A stretch of DNA of 64,000 nucleotides from Agrococcus sp. ARC_14 (GTDB lineage Bacteria > Actinomycetota > Actinomycetes > Actinomycetales > Microbacteriaceae). The position numbers and the translations under genes are program-made. The notes below the pieces were generated by a model. It was given only the letters and a program-made list of their open reading frames with translations. It was not told where the DNA came from and ran no database searches. The stretch is from the NCBI RefSeq assembly GCF_022436485.1, contig NZ_JAKUDO010000001.1, positions 682,001-746,000 on the forward strand, given 5' to 3'. Shown one piece after another: positions 17,248-28,626 of the stretch. Numbering within the stretch: the stretch's first letter is position 1; each line of letters starts with the position of its first letter.

Positions 17248-17979
17248 TCAGTGGTGGTGGTGAGCGGATGCCTCCACGGGCGTCGCTCCCGGACGGCTCC
17301 ACTGCGGCGTCGGGCGGCCATCCGTGATCCAGGCGGCGCCGGTGGCGTCCTGCGGCCAGCCCTCGGGCGCATCCTCCCAGGCCTCCTGCCGCCCGTAGGC
17401 GGTCATGTCGGCGAGCGCCATCGAGCTCATCATCGCCTCGACGCCGCGGCCGGTGATCCAGTTGGTCGCGAAGATGCGGTCGCCGCGGCGCAGCAGCGAC
17501 ACGTACGCGCCCTCGGTCTCCGGTCCCAGCAGCGGGTCGTCCGCTTCGCGGTTCGAGAACCACGGATGCGTGTACCCCATGAAGGCGCGGAAGGGCGCGA
17601 GCTCCTCCCAGGCCCCGCGGCTGAGCACGGCGAACGAGATGCCGCGGGCGTGGAGGTAGGAGGCGTCCTGGAAGTCCCAGATGCTGGCGGTGCAGCCCTC
17701 GCACTGGCCCTCGAAGGGCTGGCCGTCGTGCCACATGTGCTTGTAGACGATCAGCTGCTGGCGACCGTCGAAGAGCTTGAGCAGGGCAGTGGCGCCGTGC
17801 TCGCCGACCAGCCCGACATCAGGCACCTCGGCCATCGGCAGCCGGCGGCGGGCCGCGGCGATCGCGTCGCCTTCGTGAGTGTGGGCCTTCTCGCGGTCGA
17901 GCAGCTGCTCGCGGGCGGCGAGCCAGGTGTCGCGGTCGACGATCTCGGGCGCGGGCGTGGTGTCATCGATGATCGACAT
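17248..17979 (-). CDS. DUF899 family thioredoxin-like protein
   Basis: A 243-residue protein of the DUF899 family. Its thioredoxin-like core includes KLFDGRQQLIVYKHMW, then GQCEGCTASIWDF where the family has a Cys-x2-Cys pair, and AFMGYTHPWFS. The function is unknown. The protein ends in four histidines encoded by the genome. The ATG is only six bases behind a TAACAT box embedded in a palindrome, so the transcript is probably leaderless. The same palindrome precedes the neighbouring VOC gene, so the two are likely co-regulated although separately transcribed. Confidence 0.82.
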   Translation of the reverse strand: MSIIDDTTPAPEIVDRDTWLAAREQLLDREKAHTHEGDAIAAARRRLPMAEVPDVGLVGEHGATALLKLFDGRQQLIVYKHMWHDGQPFEGQCEGCTASIWDFQDASYLHARGISFAVLSRGAWEELAPFRAFMGYTHPWFSNREADDPLLGPETEGAYVSLLRRGDRIFATNWITGRGVEAMMSSMALADMTAYGRQEAWEDAPEGWPQDATGAAWITDGRPTPQWSRPGATPVEASAHHHH

Positions 17980-17982
17980 GCG

Positions 17983-18003
17983 GCGATGTTAACGCTGTTC
18001 ACA
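17983..18003 (-). promoter_or_regulatory. Operator-promoter of the DUF899 gene, copy 1 of a shared motif
   Basis: Contains the imperfect palindrome TGTTAAC-gct-GTTCACA (17987-18003). On the minus strand TAACAT (17986-17991) lies six bases before the ATG, so a bound repressor would cover the -10 box. 18 of 20 bases match the copy at 18495-18514. Confidence 0.6.
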
Positions 18004-18036
18004 TCGTCGCGGAAGGGTGTGTCTGCACCCGTGGGC

Positions 18037-18441
18037 TCAGCCCGCCGCGTGCTCGAAGCCGACCAGCCACTGCAGGCCGAAGGCATCGACCAGGCGGCCG
18101 TCGCTGGCGCCCCAGGGGCGTTCCTGCAGCGGATCGATCACCGTGCCGCCCTCGGCCAGCGCGTCGAACCAGCGCGTGAGCGTGTCGGGCTCTGCCGTGC
18201 CCAGCAGCGCGAGGCTGCAGCCGGTCATGGCGATCGACTCCTGCTCGCCGACGGCGTCGCTCGCGTAGAGCGTGACGGGTCCCGAGAGCACGCCGTGCGC
18301 GATCGCGTCGCCAGGCCCGTCGGTGCGCCCGAAGTCGGCGAGGGTGTGCAGCTCGAGCTGGCCGCCGAACACCTCCCGGTAGCGCGTCAGTGCGGCGCGG
18401 GTCGTGCCCGGGAACCAGGCGTAGAGCGTCATCTCGGTCAT
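18037..18441 (-). CDS. VOC superfamily (PhnB/glyoxalase-like) protein
   Basis: A 134-residue vicinal-oxygen-chelate fold protein. It begins MTEMTLYAWFPGTTRAALTR and has the PhnB-type layout of two beta-alpha-beta-beta-beta units, with GGTVIDPLQERPWGASDGRL and VDAFGLQWLVGF in the second. Such proteins are often annotated as 3-demethylubiquinone methyltransferase-like, but no methyltransferase motif is present and the activity is unknown. GAGAGGATC precedes the ATG at 18441. It follows gdhA on the same strand but has its own promoter with a motif shared with the DUF899 gene. Confidence 0.82.
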   Translation of the reverse strand: MTEMTLYAWFPGTTRAALTRYREVFGGQLELHTLADFGRTDGPGDAIAHGVLSGPVTLYASDAVGEQESIAMTGCSLALLGTAEPDTLTRWFDALAEGGTVIDPLQERPWGASDGRLVDAFGLQWLVGFEHAAG

Positions 18442-18494
18442 GGCGATCCTCTCGGTCGGCACTCGGGGCGCCGTCTGCGCCGGTGCGGATCGCC

Positions 18495-18515
18495 GCGATG
18501 TTAACACCGTTCACT
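18495..18515 (-). promoter_or_regulatory. Operator-promoter of the VOC gene, copy 2 of the shared motif
   Basis: GCGATGTTAAC-a-C-c-GTTCAC (18495-18514) matches the DUF899 copy at 18 of 20 bases and contains TAACAT on the minus strand. It lies about 54 bases before the VOC start and between the gdhA stop and the VOC gene. Confidence 0.55.
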
Positions 18516-18532
18516 TCAGATCGGCGGGCGCC

Positions 18533-21519
<2,987 letters not shown>

Positions 21520-21525
21520 GCGTCC

Positions 21526-21531
21526 AGCCTA
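21526..21531 (-). promoter_or_regulatory. -10 box (TAGGCT) of the TM2 gene, leaderless spacing
   Basis: TAGGCT on the minus strand ends six bases before the ATG at 21519. Confidence 0.5.
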
Positions 21532-21575
21532 GAGAGCGTGAGCGGGCGAGGCCGCCGGTTGAGCGACTCCTGAGG

Positions 21576-22043
21576 TCAGGCGGCTTGGGCGGCCGCCGCG
21601 ATGTCGTGGAGGTCCTGCTGCATCGCCTTGCGCATCACCGCGAGTCCGATCCGAGAGGTCAGCGTGCGCAGCACCCGCTGCACCCACGACGGCGAGAGGT
21701 AGCTGCCGCCGAAGCGCATCCGCAGCAGCGTCGTCGCGCCCTCGCCGGTCGGCTCGAGGGTGAACTCGGTGCGGTAGGCCAGGCCGTTCGCCTCGGACGC
21801 GATCATCGTCGAGCGGCCCTCGTCGATGCCGACGACCTCCATCTCCTCGGTCGACTCCCCGCCGAACATCGTGCGCGTCTCGCGCCAGCGGGTGCCGATG
21901 GCGTAGCCGAAGCCCGCGAGCCGCTCGATGCGCGAGACGCCCGACAGCACCGTCTCCCACTGCTCGAGATCCGTGATGACGCGCCACACCGCATCCGTCG
22001 GAGCATCGATCGTGCGCTCGAGGGTGAGCGTGATGTCGCTCAT
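21576..22043 (-). CDS. SRPBCC (START/Bet v1-like) family protein
   Basis: A 155-residue helix-grip protein that starts MSDITLTLERTIDAPTDAVW and has the typical ITDLEQWETVLSGVSRIERL segment, where the ligand cavity is formed. These proteins bind or act on hydrophobic ligands; no enzyme activity can be assigned. Its ATG overlaps the TGA of a 21-codon ORF (22040-22105), and no separate ribosome binding site is seen, so translation probably depends on coupling to that ORF. Confidence 0.83.
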   Translation of the reverse strand: MSDITLTLERTIDAPTDAVWRVITDLEQWETVLSGVSRIERLAGFGYAIGTRWRETRTMFGGESTEEMEVVGIDEGRSTMIASEANGLAYRTEFTLEPTGEGATTLLRMRFGGSYLSPSWVQRVLRTLTSRIGLAVMRKAMQQDLHDIAAAAQAA

Positions 22044-22105
22044 GCCGGCGGCCAGACGCCGAGCAGGACGGCCCGGAGCCTGACGTTCGGCAGGGTGAGC
22101 TCCAT
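22040..22105 (-). CDS. Putative 21-residue leader ORF, leaderless and coupled to the SRPBCC gene
   Basis: Encodes MELTLPNVRLRAVLLGVWPP plus a final Ala. The ATG lies exactly six bases after TATGCT, the spacing seen for many probable leaderless genes in this window. The TGA overlaps the SRPBCC start codon (ATGA). The peptide is hydrophobic in its second half but too short for a clear domain. The promoter position and the overlap support expression; no homologue is recognised. It could be a translational-coupling leader, or the true beginning of the transcript with no peptide function. Confidence 0.5.
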   Translation of the reverse strand: MELTLPNVRLRAVLLGVWPPA

Positions 22106-22111
22106 GCCTGC

Positions 22112-22117
22112 AGCATA
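22112..22117 (-). promoter_or_regulatory. -10 box (TATGCT) of the 21-codon ORF/SRPBCC transcript
   Basis: TATGCT on the minus strand ends six bases before the ATG at 22105. It lies just outside the purL stop codon. Confidence 0.5.
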
Positions 22118-22134
22118 GGCGGGCGTGGGTTCCG

Positions 22135-24423
22135 TCACGCGAAGCGGCGGATCGGGGCCCTGTTGGCCGCGCGCAGCTCGTCGAGCGAGAGCGTCGCGAC
22201 ATCCTGGATCTCGACCGTGCCGCTCGTGGCGTCGGTGACGCCGATGCGCAGCACGGGCACACCGCGCGCCTCGCACATGCCGGTGAACTTCACCTCGTCC
22301 TCGCGGGCGACGGCGACGATCGCTCGCGCGCCCGACTCCGAGAACAGTGCGGCGGTGTCGTCGATGCCGTCGCGCTCGGTGAGTCCTGAGAGCCAGATGC
22401 GGGCACCGATGCCGAAGCGCAGCGAGCTCTCGACCACGGCCATCGCGAGCCCGCCCTCGGAGAGGTCGTGCGCGGCGGTGGCGAGGCCTTCGAACGCGAC
22501 GCCGTGCATGAGCCCACCGAGCCGCTTCTCAGCCGCCAGGTCGACCTTCGGCGGCAGCCCGCCCAGGTGCTCGTGGATCACGCCCGACCATGCCGAGCCG
22601 TCGAGCTCGTCGCGCGTGGTGCCGAGCAGGAACAGCGCCTGGCCGTCGTCCTGCCAGCCGGAGGGCAGCCGGCGGTCGACGTCGTCGATGATGCCGAGCA
22701 CGCCGACGACCGGGGTCGGGTGGATCTGCGTCTCGCCCGTCTGGTTGTAGAACGAGACGTTGCCGCCCGTGACCGGGATGCCGAGCTCGACGCAGCCGTC
22801 GGCGATGCCGTCGACAGCCTCTGAGAACTGCCACATGACGGCAGGGATCTCGGGGTTGCCGAAGTTCAGGCAGTCGCTCACGCCGACCGGCGTCGCACCC
22901 GAGACGGCCACGTTGCGGTACGACTCGGCGAGCGCGGCCTTCGCTCCCTCGCGCGGGTCGAGCTGGCAGTAGCGGCCGTTCGCGTCCACCGAGACCGCGA
23001 AGCCGAGGCCGGACTCCTCGTCGATGCGCACCATGCCCGCGTCGTCGGGTGTCGAGAGCGCCGTGTTGCCCAGCACGTAGTCGTCGTACTGGTCGGTGAT
23101 CCAGGATGCGTCGGCCAGGTTCGGGCTGCCGGTGAGCGCGCGCAGCTGGTCGCCCAGGGCCGAGCCCGTGACCCGCGGCAGCGTCGCGGCGCTGTCGGCC
23201 TGCAGGGCGTCCTGCCACATCGGCCGCTCCAGGGGGCGGTCGTAGACGGGGGAGTCGATCGCGACCGTCTTCGGGTCGACGTCGACGATCGTCGCGCCCG
23301 TGTGCGTGATGACGAGGCGGCCGTCGCCCGTGACCTCGCCCAGCACGCTCGTCTCGACATCCCACTTCGCCGTGATCGCGAGGAACTCGTCGAGCTTCTC
23401 GGGGCTGACGATGCCCATCATGCGCTCCTGCGACTCCGACATGAGGATCTCCTCTGCCGTGAGCGTCGGGTCGCGCAGCAGCACGTGGTCGAGCTCGACC
23501 CGCATGCCGGAGTCGCCGTTGGCGGCCAGCTCGCTCGTCGCGCATGAGATGCCAGCGGCGCCGAGATCCTGGATGCCCTCGACCACGCCCGCGGCGTAGA
23601 GCTCGAGGCAGCACTCGATCAGCACCTTCTCGGCGAAGGGGTCGCCCACCTGCACTGCGGGGCGCTTCGCGGGGCCCTCGTCGTCGAACGACTCCGAGGC
23701 CAGGATCGATGCGCCACCGATGCCGTCGCCGCCGGTGCGGGCGCCGAACAGCACCACCTTGTTGCCCACGCCCGTGGCGTTCGCCAAGTGCAGATCCTCG
23801 TGCCGCAGCACGCCGACGGCGAGCGCGTTCACGAGCGGGTTGCCCTGGTAGACGGCGTCGAACACCGTCTCGCCGCCGATGTTCGGCAGGCCGAGGCAGT
23901 TGCCGTAGAACGAGATGCCGCCCACCACGCCGTGCACGACCCGCGCCGTGTCGGGGTGGTCGATCGCACCGAACCGCAGCGCATCCATCACCGCGACCGG
24001 CCGGGCACCCATCGAGATGATGTCGCGCACGATGCCGCCGACGCCCGTGGCCGCGCCCTGGAAGGGCTCGACGAACGAGGGGTGGTTGTGCGACTCGATC
24101 TTGAAGGTGACGGCCCAGCCCTCGCCGACGTCGATGACGCCCGCGTTCTGCCCCATGCCGACCATCAGGCGCTCCCGCATCTCGGGCGTGACCTTCTCGC
24201 CGAAGCGGCGCAGATGCGTCTTGGAGGACTTGTAGGAGCAGTGCTCGCTCCACATCACCGAGTACATCGCCAGCTCGGCGCTCGTGGGCCGACGGCCGAG
24301 GATCACGCGGATCTGCTCGTACTCGTCGGACTTCAGCCCGAGGGCGGCGAACGGCTGCTCGCGCTCGGGGGTGGCGGCGGCGACCTCGACGGTGTCGCGG
24401 GGGGTGGTGCGGGGTGCGCTCAC
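22135..24423 (-). CDS. purL: Phosphoribosylformylglycinamidine synthase subunit PurL (small form)
   Basis: A 762-residue PurL of the PurLQS type. [20 protein letters not shown] and [20 protein letters not shown] carry the catalytic histidine and metal sites, and the second half repeats the AIR-synthase-like fold ([29 protein letters not shown]). The enzyme amidates FGAR to FGAM with ammonia from PurQ. The start is the GTG at 24423 behind GAGGAGAG. It lies alone, separated from purQ and purS by about 6 kb of unrelated genes. Confidence 0.97.
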   Translation of the reverse strand: MSAPRTTPRDTVEVAAATPEREQPFAALGLKSDEYEQIRVILGRRPTSAELAMYSVMWSEHCSYKSSKTHLRRFGEKVTPEMRERLMVGMGQNAGVIDVGEGWAVTFKIESHNHPSFVEPFQGAATGVGGIVRDIISMGARPVAVMDALRFGAIDHPDTARVVHGVVGGISFYGNCLGLPNIGGETVFDAVYQGNPLVNALAVGVLRHEDLHLANATGVGNKVVLFGARTGGDGIGGASILASESFDDEGPAKRPAVQVGDPFAEKVLIECCLELYAAGVVEGIQDLGAAGISCATSELAANGDSGMRVELDHVLLRDPTLTAEEILMSESQERMMGIVSPEKLDEFLAITAKWDVETSVLGEVTGDGRLVITHTGATIVDVDPKTVAIDSPVYDRPLERPMWQDALQADSAATLPRVTGSALGDQLRALTGSPNLADASWITDQYDDYVLGNTALSTPDDAGMVRIDEESGLGFAVSVDANGRYCQLDPREGAKAALAESYRNVAVSGATPVGVSDCLNFGNPEIPAVMWQFSEAVDGIADGCVELGIPVTGGNVSFYNQTGETQIHPTPVVGVLGIIDDVDRRLPSGWQDDGQALFLLGTTRDELDGSAWSGVIHEHLGGLPPKVDLAAEKRLGGLMHGVAFEGLATAAHDLSEGGLAMAVVESSLRFGIGARIWLSGLTERDGIDDTAALFSESGARAIVAVAREDEVKFTGMCEARGVPVLRIGVTDATSGTVEIQDVATLSLDELRAANRAPIRRFA

Positions 24424-24644
24424 GGCTCTCCTCGGCGTTGATCCCTCAACGTTGACCCCTCATGGGGGCTCTGCTCGGCGGTCTCTCAATCCTACCGAGG
24501 TGGCGGATGCGTCGTTCGCCTCCGGCGGGCAGGACGGACACGCCGGTTCACGCTCCGTTCACCGTGGCGCGGTTCGGTGTGCTGTGGGTCGCCTTGCCGC
24601 GGCCTGTGAAGGAACCACCGAGCCCTACGCACCAGGAGCAGCCA

Positions 24645-27308
24645 ATGACCTTCCGAGCAGCCCGCGGCATCCCCGCGGGCATCACCGCCCTCGCCGTGGC
24701 GGCGGCCCTGTCCGTCGCCACCGCCGTCCCGGCGAACGCCGCCGAGTCGACGGCAGCAGCCGACGACAGCGTCACCGTCGACGCCAACCACTCGATCACC
24801 GTCGACGTGCTCGCCAACGACACGGCCCCCGAGGGCACCGTCGTCGACCTGCTCACCGCATCCGGCACTCCGGTCGACCAGATCGTCGACCTCTACGGCA
24901 CCTGGTCGACCGACGGCACGACCATCACGCACACGCCGCCGGACGGCCGCGCGGGCCCCCGCACGGTCAGCTACCGCATCACCGATGCCGACGGCGACAC
25001 CGCGACGGCGCAGGTGCGCATGCAGGTCAGCTCCATCAACGCGCCCTACGCGCTGCAGGACTTCGCCACGGTGAGGCTCGACCAGCCCCTCGAGGCGGAT
25101 GTGCTGGCGAACGACCTGCGCGGATCCTCGCGCACCACGGGCGCGTACTTCGAGCTGCTCCCCGAGACCCTGCGCATCCTCGACGCCGCCGGTGCTCCGC
25201 AGACCTCCGTCGAGAACGCTGCCGGCTCCTACAGCGTGGCCGACGGCCGCATCTCCTACCAGCCGACCACCGGCTACTGGGGCAGCGCCAGCATCCGCTA
25301 CGTGGTGCAGGACGAGGTGCGCCAGTCGACCCGCGCGACCTCGCTCAACATCACCGTCTCGGCGACGCCCGACGCCGTCGACGACGCCGCCGCCACGGAG
25401 CCGGGCGCAGCCGTCACGGTCGACGTGCTCGCCAACGACCTCACGCCCGAGGGCACCACCTTCGACACCTGGGGCTTCACCGTGACCCCTGGCATCCGCG
25501 TCGGCACGGTCGACCAGCCCGGCGTCGGCGTCTGGACCCGCGACGCCGAGCAGCGTGCCGTCTTCACGCCGGCCGAGGGCTTCACCGGCACCGCGACGGT
25601 CGACTACATGCTCATCAACTCGCGCTCCTCCAGTGACGTCGCGTCCATCTCGGTCATCGTCGAAGAGGTCGCGGTCGCCCCGACGCTCACCGCCGACGAG
25701 GTCGAGACGCCGTACTTCACGGACGTCGCGGTCGACGTGCTCGCCAACGACTCGGCGCCGGAGGGCACCGAGCTCGACGCGGCTTCGCTGCGACTCGTGG
25801 ATGGGTCGGGCGAGCTGGTCACCGAGCTCACGACCCAGCGCGGCACGTGGAGCGTGGTCGACGGCGAGCTCGCGTTCGCGCCCGAGGAGGGTGCCTACGG
25901 CACCGACAGCGTCACCTACTCGGTCGCCACGATCGACGGTGCGGCGGCGACCAGCGCTGCCTCCGTGCTCGTGCGCACGCCGCGCGTGCTTTCGGCAGGC
26001 GAGATCATCGAGCACACGTTCACGGCCGAGCAGCCGACGGTGCTGGTGGATGTGCTCGCCAACGACCGCACGGAGGGCAACTCGTCGCTCGACCCGTCGA
26101 CGCTCGCGATCTCGGACCACAACGGCAGCCCCGTGCAGGAGCGCGTGACCGACGACGGCACCTGGAGCGTCGTCGACGGCCAGGTGCAGTTCGCGCCGGC
26201 CGAGGGCTTCGAGGGCCAGACCTCGGTCTACTACATCGTCGAGAACGACGCGGGCTTCACGGGCCGCGCCGTCGTCGCCGTGAACGCGACGTGGGCGGCT
26301 GCCGCCCCGACGCTGACCGCCGACGAGGTCGACGTGGAGTACTTCACCGACACCACGGTCGACGTGCTCGCCAACGACTCGGCGCCCGAGGGCACCGAGC
26401 TCGACGCGGCGTCGCTGGCGCTCGTCGATGAGGCCGGTGCGCTCGTGTCCGAGCTGACGACCGCCAAGGGCACCTGGAGCGTCGTCGACGGTCAGCTCGC
26501 GTTCTCGCCTGCCGAGGGCGCGTACTTCGCCGACGAGGTGACCTACTCGGTCGCCACGACCGAGGGCGGCACCGCGACGACGACCGTGACGGCCACCATC
26601 GACTACCCGAACGTGGGCGTGCGCGGAGAGATCGTCGAGCACACGTTCTCAGCCGACGAGCCGAGCGTGCTGGTGGATGTGCTCGCGAACGACACGACCG
26701 AGGGCAACACCGTCATCGACGTGTCGACGCTGGCGATCGTCGACCACAACGGCAGCCCCGTGCAGGAGCGCGTGCTGGAGGAGGGCACCTGGAGCATCGC
26801 TGATGGGCAGGTGCAGTTCGCGCCGGCCGAGGGCTTCGAGGGCCGGGCGACGGTGTACTACTGGGTCGAGAACAGCGCCGGCGCCGTCGGCCGTGCCACG
26901 GTGACGGTCGACGTCACCTGGGAGACCGTCGAAGCATCCGTCGACGCGCAGGATGACGAGGTCTCGATCCCGCGCAAGGGCGAGGTGACGGTGGATGTGC
27001 TGGCCAACGACTCCGCCGTGGGCGGCGAGCTCGACCCGAGCACGCTGCGCATCGTGGGCGATGGCGGTGAGCTCGTCGAGAGCCTCACGACGCGTGCGGG
27101 CACCTGGACGGTCGTCGACGGCGAGATCCACTTCGACGCGCACTCGCGCCAGAAGGGCGACACCTCGATCGAGTACGTCGTCGGGAACGGCGCGGCCACG
27201 GACACGGCGACGCTGACGGTGGATGTCGATCAGCACCAGAGCGGCTCCGGCCCGATCAAGCAGCTGGTCGGCGCGATCATCGGCTGGCTCTTCGGCTGGC
27301 TCTTCTAG
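24645..27308 (+). CDS. Secreted protein of tandem bacterial Ig-like (Big_9-type) repeats
   Basis: An 887-residue protein. A signal peptide ending in VPANA (about residue 32) is followed by eight copies of an Ig-like unit of about 100 residues, each starting with the V-DVLAND motif and running to a G-TWSV-DG-(Q/E)(V/L)-F-P--G strand pair and a closing V-Y-V--- strand. These folds resemble the cadherin/VCBS-like modules of cell-surface adhesins. Repeats 4-5 and 6-7 are a near copy of each other (209 codons). The C-terminus is IKQLVGAIIGWLFGWLF with no LPxTG sorting signal or basic tail. AGGAG precedes the ATG at 24645. A role in surface adhesion or matrix is inferred; there are no catalytic motifs. 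Confidence 0.85.
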   Translation: MTFRAARGIPAGITALAVAAALSVATAVPANAAESTAAADDSVTVDANHSITVDVLANDTAPEGTVVDLLTASGTPVDQIVDLYGTWSTDGTTITHTPPDGRAGPRTVSYRITDADGDTATAQVRMQVSSINAPYALQDFATVRLDQPLEADVLANDLRGSSRTTGAYFELLPETLRILDAAGAPQTSVENAAGSYSVADGRISYQPTTGYWGSASIRYVVQDEVRQSTRATSLNITVSATPDAVDDAAATEPGAAVTVDVLANDLTPEGTTFDTWGFTVTPGIRVGTVDQPGVGVWTRDAEQRAVFTPAEGFTGTATVDYMLINSRSSSDVASISVIVEEVAVAPTLTADEVETPYFTDVAVDVLANDSAPEGTELDAASLRLVDGSGELVTELTTQRGTWSVVDGELAFAPEEGAYGTDSVTYSVATIDGAAATSAASVLVRTPRVLSAGEIIEHTFTAEQPTVLVDVLANDRTEGNSSLDPSTLAISDHNGSPVQERVTDDGTWSVVDGQVQFAPAEGFEGQTSVYYIVENDAGFTGRAVVAVNATWAAAAPTLTADEVDVEYFTDTTVDVLANDSAPEGTELDAASLALVDEAGALVSELTTAKGTWSVVDGQLAFSPAEGAYFADEVTYSVATTEGGTATTTVTATIDYPNVGVRGEIVEHTFSADEPSVLVDVLANDTTEGNTVIDVSTLAIVDHNGSPVQERVLEEGTWSIADGQVQFAPAEGFEGRATVYYWVENSAGAVGRATVTVDVTWETVEASVDAQDDEVSIPRKGEVTVDVLANDSAVGGELDPSTLRIVGDGGELVESLTTRAGTWTVVDGEIHFDAHSRQKGDTSIEYVVGNGAATDTATLTVDVDQHQSGSGPIKQLVGAIIGWLFGWLF
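25680..26933 (+). repeat. Tandem 627-bp duplication inside the Ig-like gene
   Basis: Two consecutive 627-bp blocks (25680-26306 and 26307-26933), each encoding 209 residues that begin PTLTADEV and contain one A-type and one B-type Ig unit. The B units share IVDHNGSPVQERV or ISDHNGSPVQERV. Frame is preserved. Confidence 0.8.
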
Positions 27309-27321
27309 CCTGCACACAGTG

Positions 27322-27349
27322 ACGGGGAGGGGCTGATGCCCCTCCCCGT
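27322..27349 (+). terminator. Intrinsic terminator-like hairpin after the Ig-like gene
   Basis: A perfect 12-bp GC-rich stem (ACGGGGAGGGGC and its complement) with the loop TGAT, 13 bases past the stop codon, followed by TCTGCTT. The rest of the gap up to 27553 has no recognisable feature. Confidence 0.8.
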
Positions 27350-27553
27350 TCTGCTTGAGGATGCCCCGTGCCCGCCCTCGCCCTTGCAGGTCAGCACTTG
27401 GTGGTGATGGATGCGACGTGCGCGGTGCGCGTGTCGTCGGTGCCGGGCGGATCGGTGCACAGCGTGCGCTGCATGGCCGGCCCCTCGGCCTCCTGTGCCG
27501 CGATTGACCCCGCGGCTGGGCTCGTGCTCGCTCCTGCTCGGGCTACCTGCTCC

Positions 27554-28012
27554 TCAAGACTCGTTGAGCTGCGTCGTCCAGTTCACCTCCTGGATCGCGA
27601 GGTCGAGCTCGCGCAGCTCCTTCGCCACCGCCTCCGCCTGCTCGTGCAGGTCGCGCGGCTCGATGGCGGGCAGCAGCCGCAGCTCCTGCGCGCGCATCCG
27701 ATCGCCCGCAGGGGTGGCCGCGTTCGCGACCTGCCGCAGCGCGCGGTGCGTCGCCCGCAGCGTCTCCCGGCGCGCGAGCGCCGCGGTCATGCTGCGCTCG
27801 CCGACGCGGGTGGCCGTGTTCGTGAGGTTGATGCGCACGACGAGCTCCTCGAGCTGCGCGCCGACCCTGGCGTGCTCCTCGAGCAGCGCGGCCACGTCGT
27901 CGGTGGGCGTCGAGCCCTCCTGCACCAGGGCGCTGCGCGTGGCGCGCTCCAGGAGCACGTCGCGGCGCGTCGTGAGGTCGGCGCGGTGGGCGAGGGCGGC
28001 GGCGAGCTGCAT
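27554..28012 (-). CDS. DIP1984 family protein
   Basis: A 152-residue, mostly helical protein beginning MQLAAALAHRADL. VRINLTNTATRVG, MRAQELRLLPAIEPRDLHEQ and LDLAIQEVNW are typical of the DIP1984 (septicolysin-like) family, whose function is unknown. The start at 28012 lies seven bases behind TAGGCT on the minus strand, consistent with a leaderless transcript, and coincides with the start of family homology; an upstream in-frame extension is rejected. Confidence 0.82.
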   Translation of the reverse strand: MQLAAALAHRADLTTRRDVLLERATRSALVQEGSTPTDDVAALLEEHARVGAQLEELVVRINLTNTATRVGERSMTAALARRETLRATHRALRQVANAATPAGDRMRAQELRLLPAIEPRDLHEQAEAVAKELRELDLAIQEVNWTTQLNES

Positions 28013-28019
28013 GGCGGCG

Positions 28020-28025
28020 AGCCTA
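28020..28025 (-). promoter_or_regulatory. -10 box (TAGGCT) of the DIP1984-family gene, leaderless spacing
   Basis: TAGGCT on the minus strand ends seven bases before the ATG at 28012. Confidence 0.45.
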
Positions 28026-28048
28026 GCCCGACCACCTGGGTGCATGGA

Positions 28049-28090
28049 TCGAGGAGCGCGCGGCCGTCAGGCCGCTCGCGTCACGAGATC
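28049..28090 (+). repeat. Copy of a dispersed intergenic repeat (TCGAGGAGCG...CGTCACGAGA-C)
   Basis: A 42-base element with the ends TCGAGGAGCGCGCGGCC and GCTCGCGTCACGAGATC. It is almost the same as the inverted copy at 32406-32447 and similar to 32342-32382. Confidence 0.7.
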
Positions 28091-28093
28091 AGC

Positions 28094-28588
28094 TCAGTCG
28101 AACCACTCGTTCGGCGGCCCGGCGTTCAGCAGCACGAAGAACACGACAGCGATGAGCGCGACGACGATGAGCGCCGAGATCCACGCATGGGCGATGCCCC
28201 AGCGGTATGCGCGGTCGATCCAGCGCGCGTCGCGAGGGTCGTCGCTCGCCTCGGTGCGCCAGCCGCCCTCGAGCCGTCCGCCGCGCACCAGGCGACGCTC
28301 CCAGGGGATGGTCGCGTAGGGGATGACCGCGGTCACGATGCCGAGCAGCACCGTCTTGGCCTTCCACCGCTGGTTGTGACCGACCACGAGCTGCATCGCC
28401 GCGTAGGAGACGAAGACGAAGCCGTGGATGGGGCCGGCGATCGGCACGAGCGCGTCGACCTGGAAGCCGTACTTCGCGATCATCGCGATGATCAGCAGCG
28501 TCCAGGTGATCGCCTCGGCGACCGCGAGGAAGCGGTAGAGCCGCTTCGGCGTGAGTCCTGTCGCGGTGGTCGTGGCAGCAGCAGTCAT
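28094..28588 (-). CDS. DUF3817 domain membrane protein
   Basis: A 164-residue protein with three or four membrane segments. It carries the DUF3817 pattern: LYRFLAVAEAITWTLLIIAM, PIAGPIHGFVFVSYAAMQLV and VIPYATIPWERRL, then a final membrane segment (SALIVVALIAVVFFVLL). The family is of unknown function and common in actinomycetes. The ATG at 28588 lies six bases behind TAGACT, indicating a leaderless transcript. Confidence 0.87.
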   Translation of the reverse strand: MTAAATTTATGLTPKRLYRFLAVAEAITWTLLIIAMIAKYGFQVDALVPIAGPIHGFVFVSYAAMQLVVGHNQRWKAKTVLLGIVTAVIPYATIPWERRLVRGGRLEGGWRTEASDDPRDARWIDRAYRWGIAHAWISALIVVALIAVVFFVLLNAGPPNEWFD

Positions 28589-28594
28589 GTAGCC

Positions 28595-28600
28595 AGTCTA
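28595..28600 (-). promoter_or_regulatory. -10 box (TAGACT) of the DUF3817 gene, leaderless spacing
   Basis: TAGACT on the minus strand ends six bases before the ATG at 28588. Confidence 0.5.
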
Positions 28601-28626
28601 CATGTCGCGGAGCGGGTGGATCGAGC

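Noticed and set aside
27368-27553. A possible small secreted protein on the + strand after the Ig-like gene
   Set aside because: The frame has a few cysteines but no ribosome binding site, promoter or signal sequence, and it continues antisense through the DIP1984-family gene.
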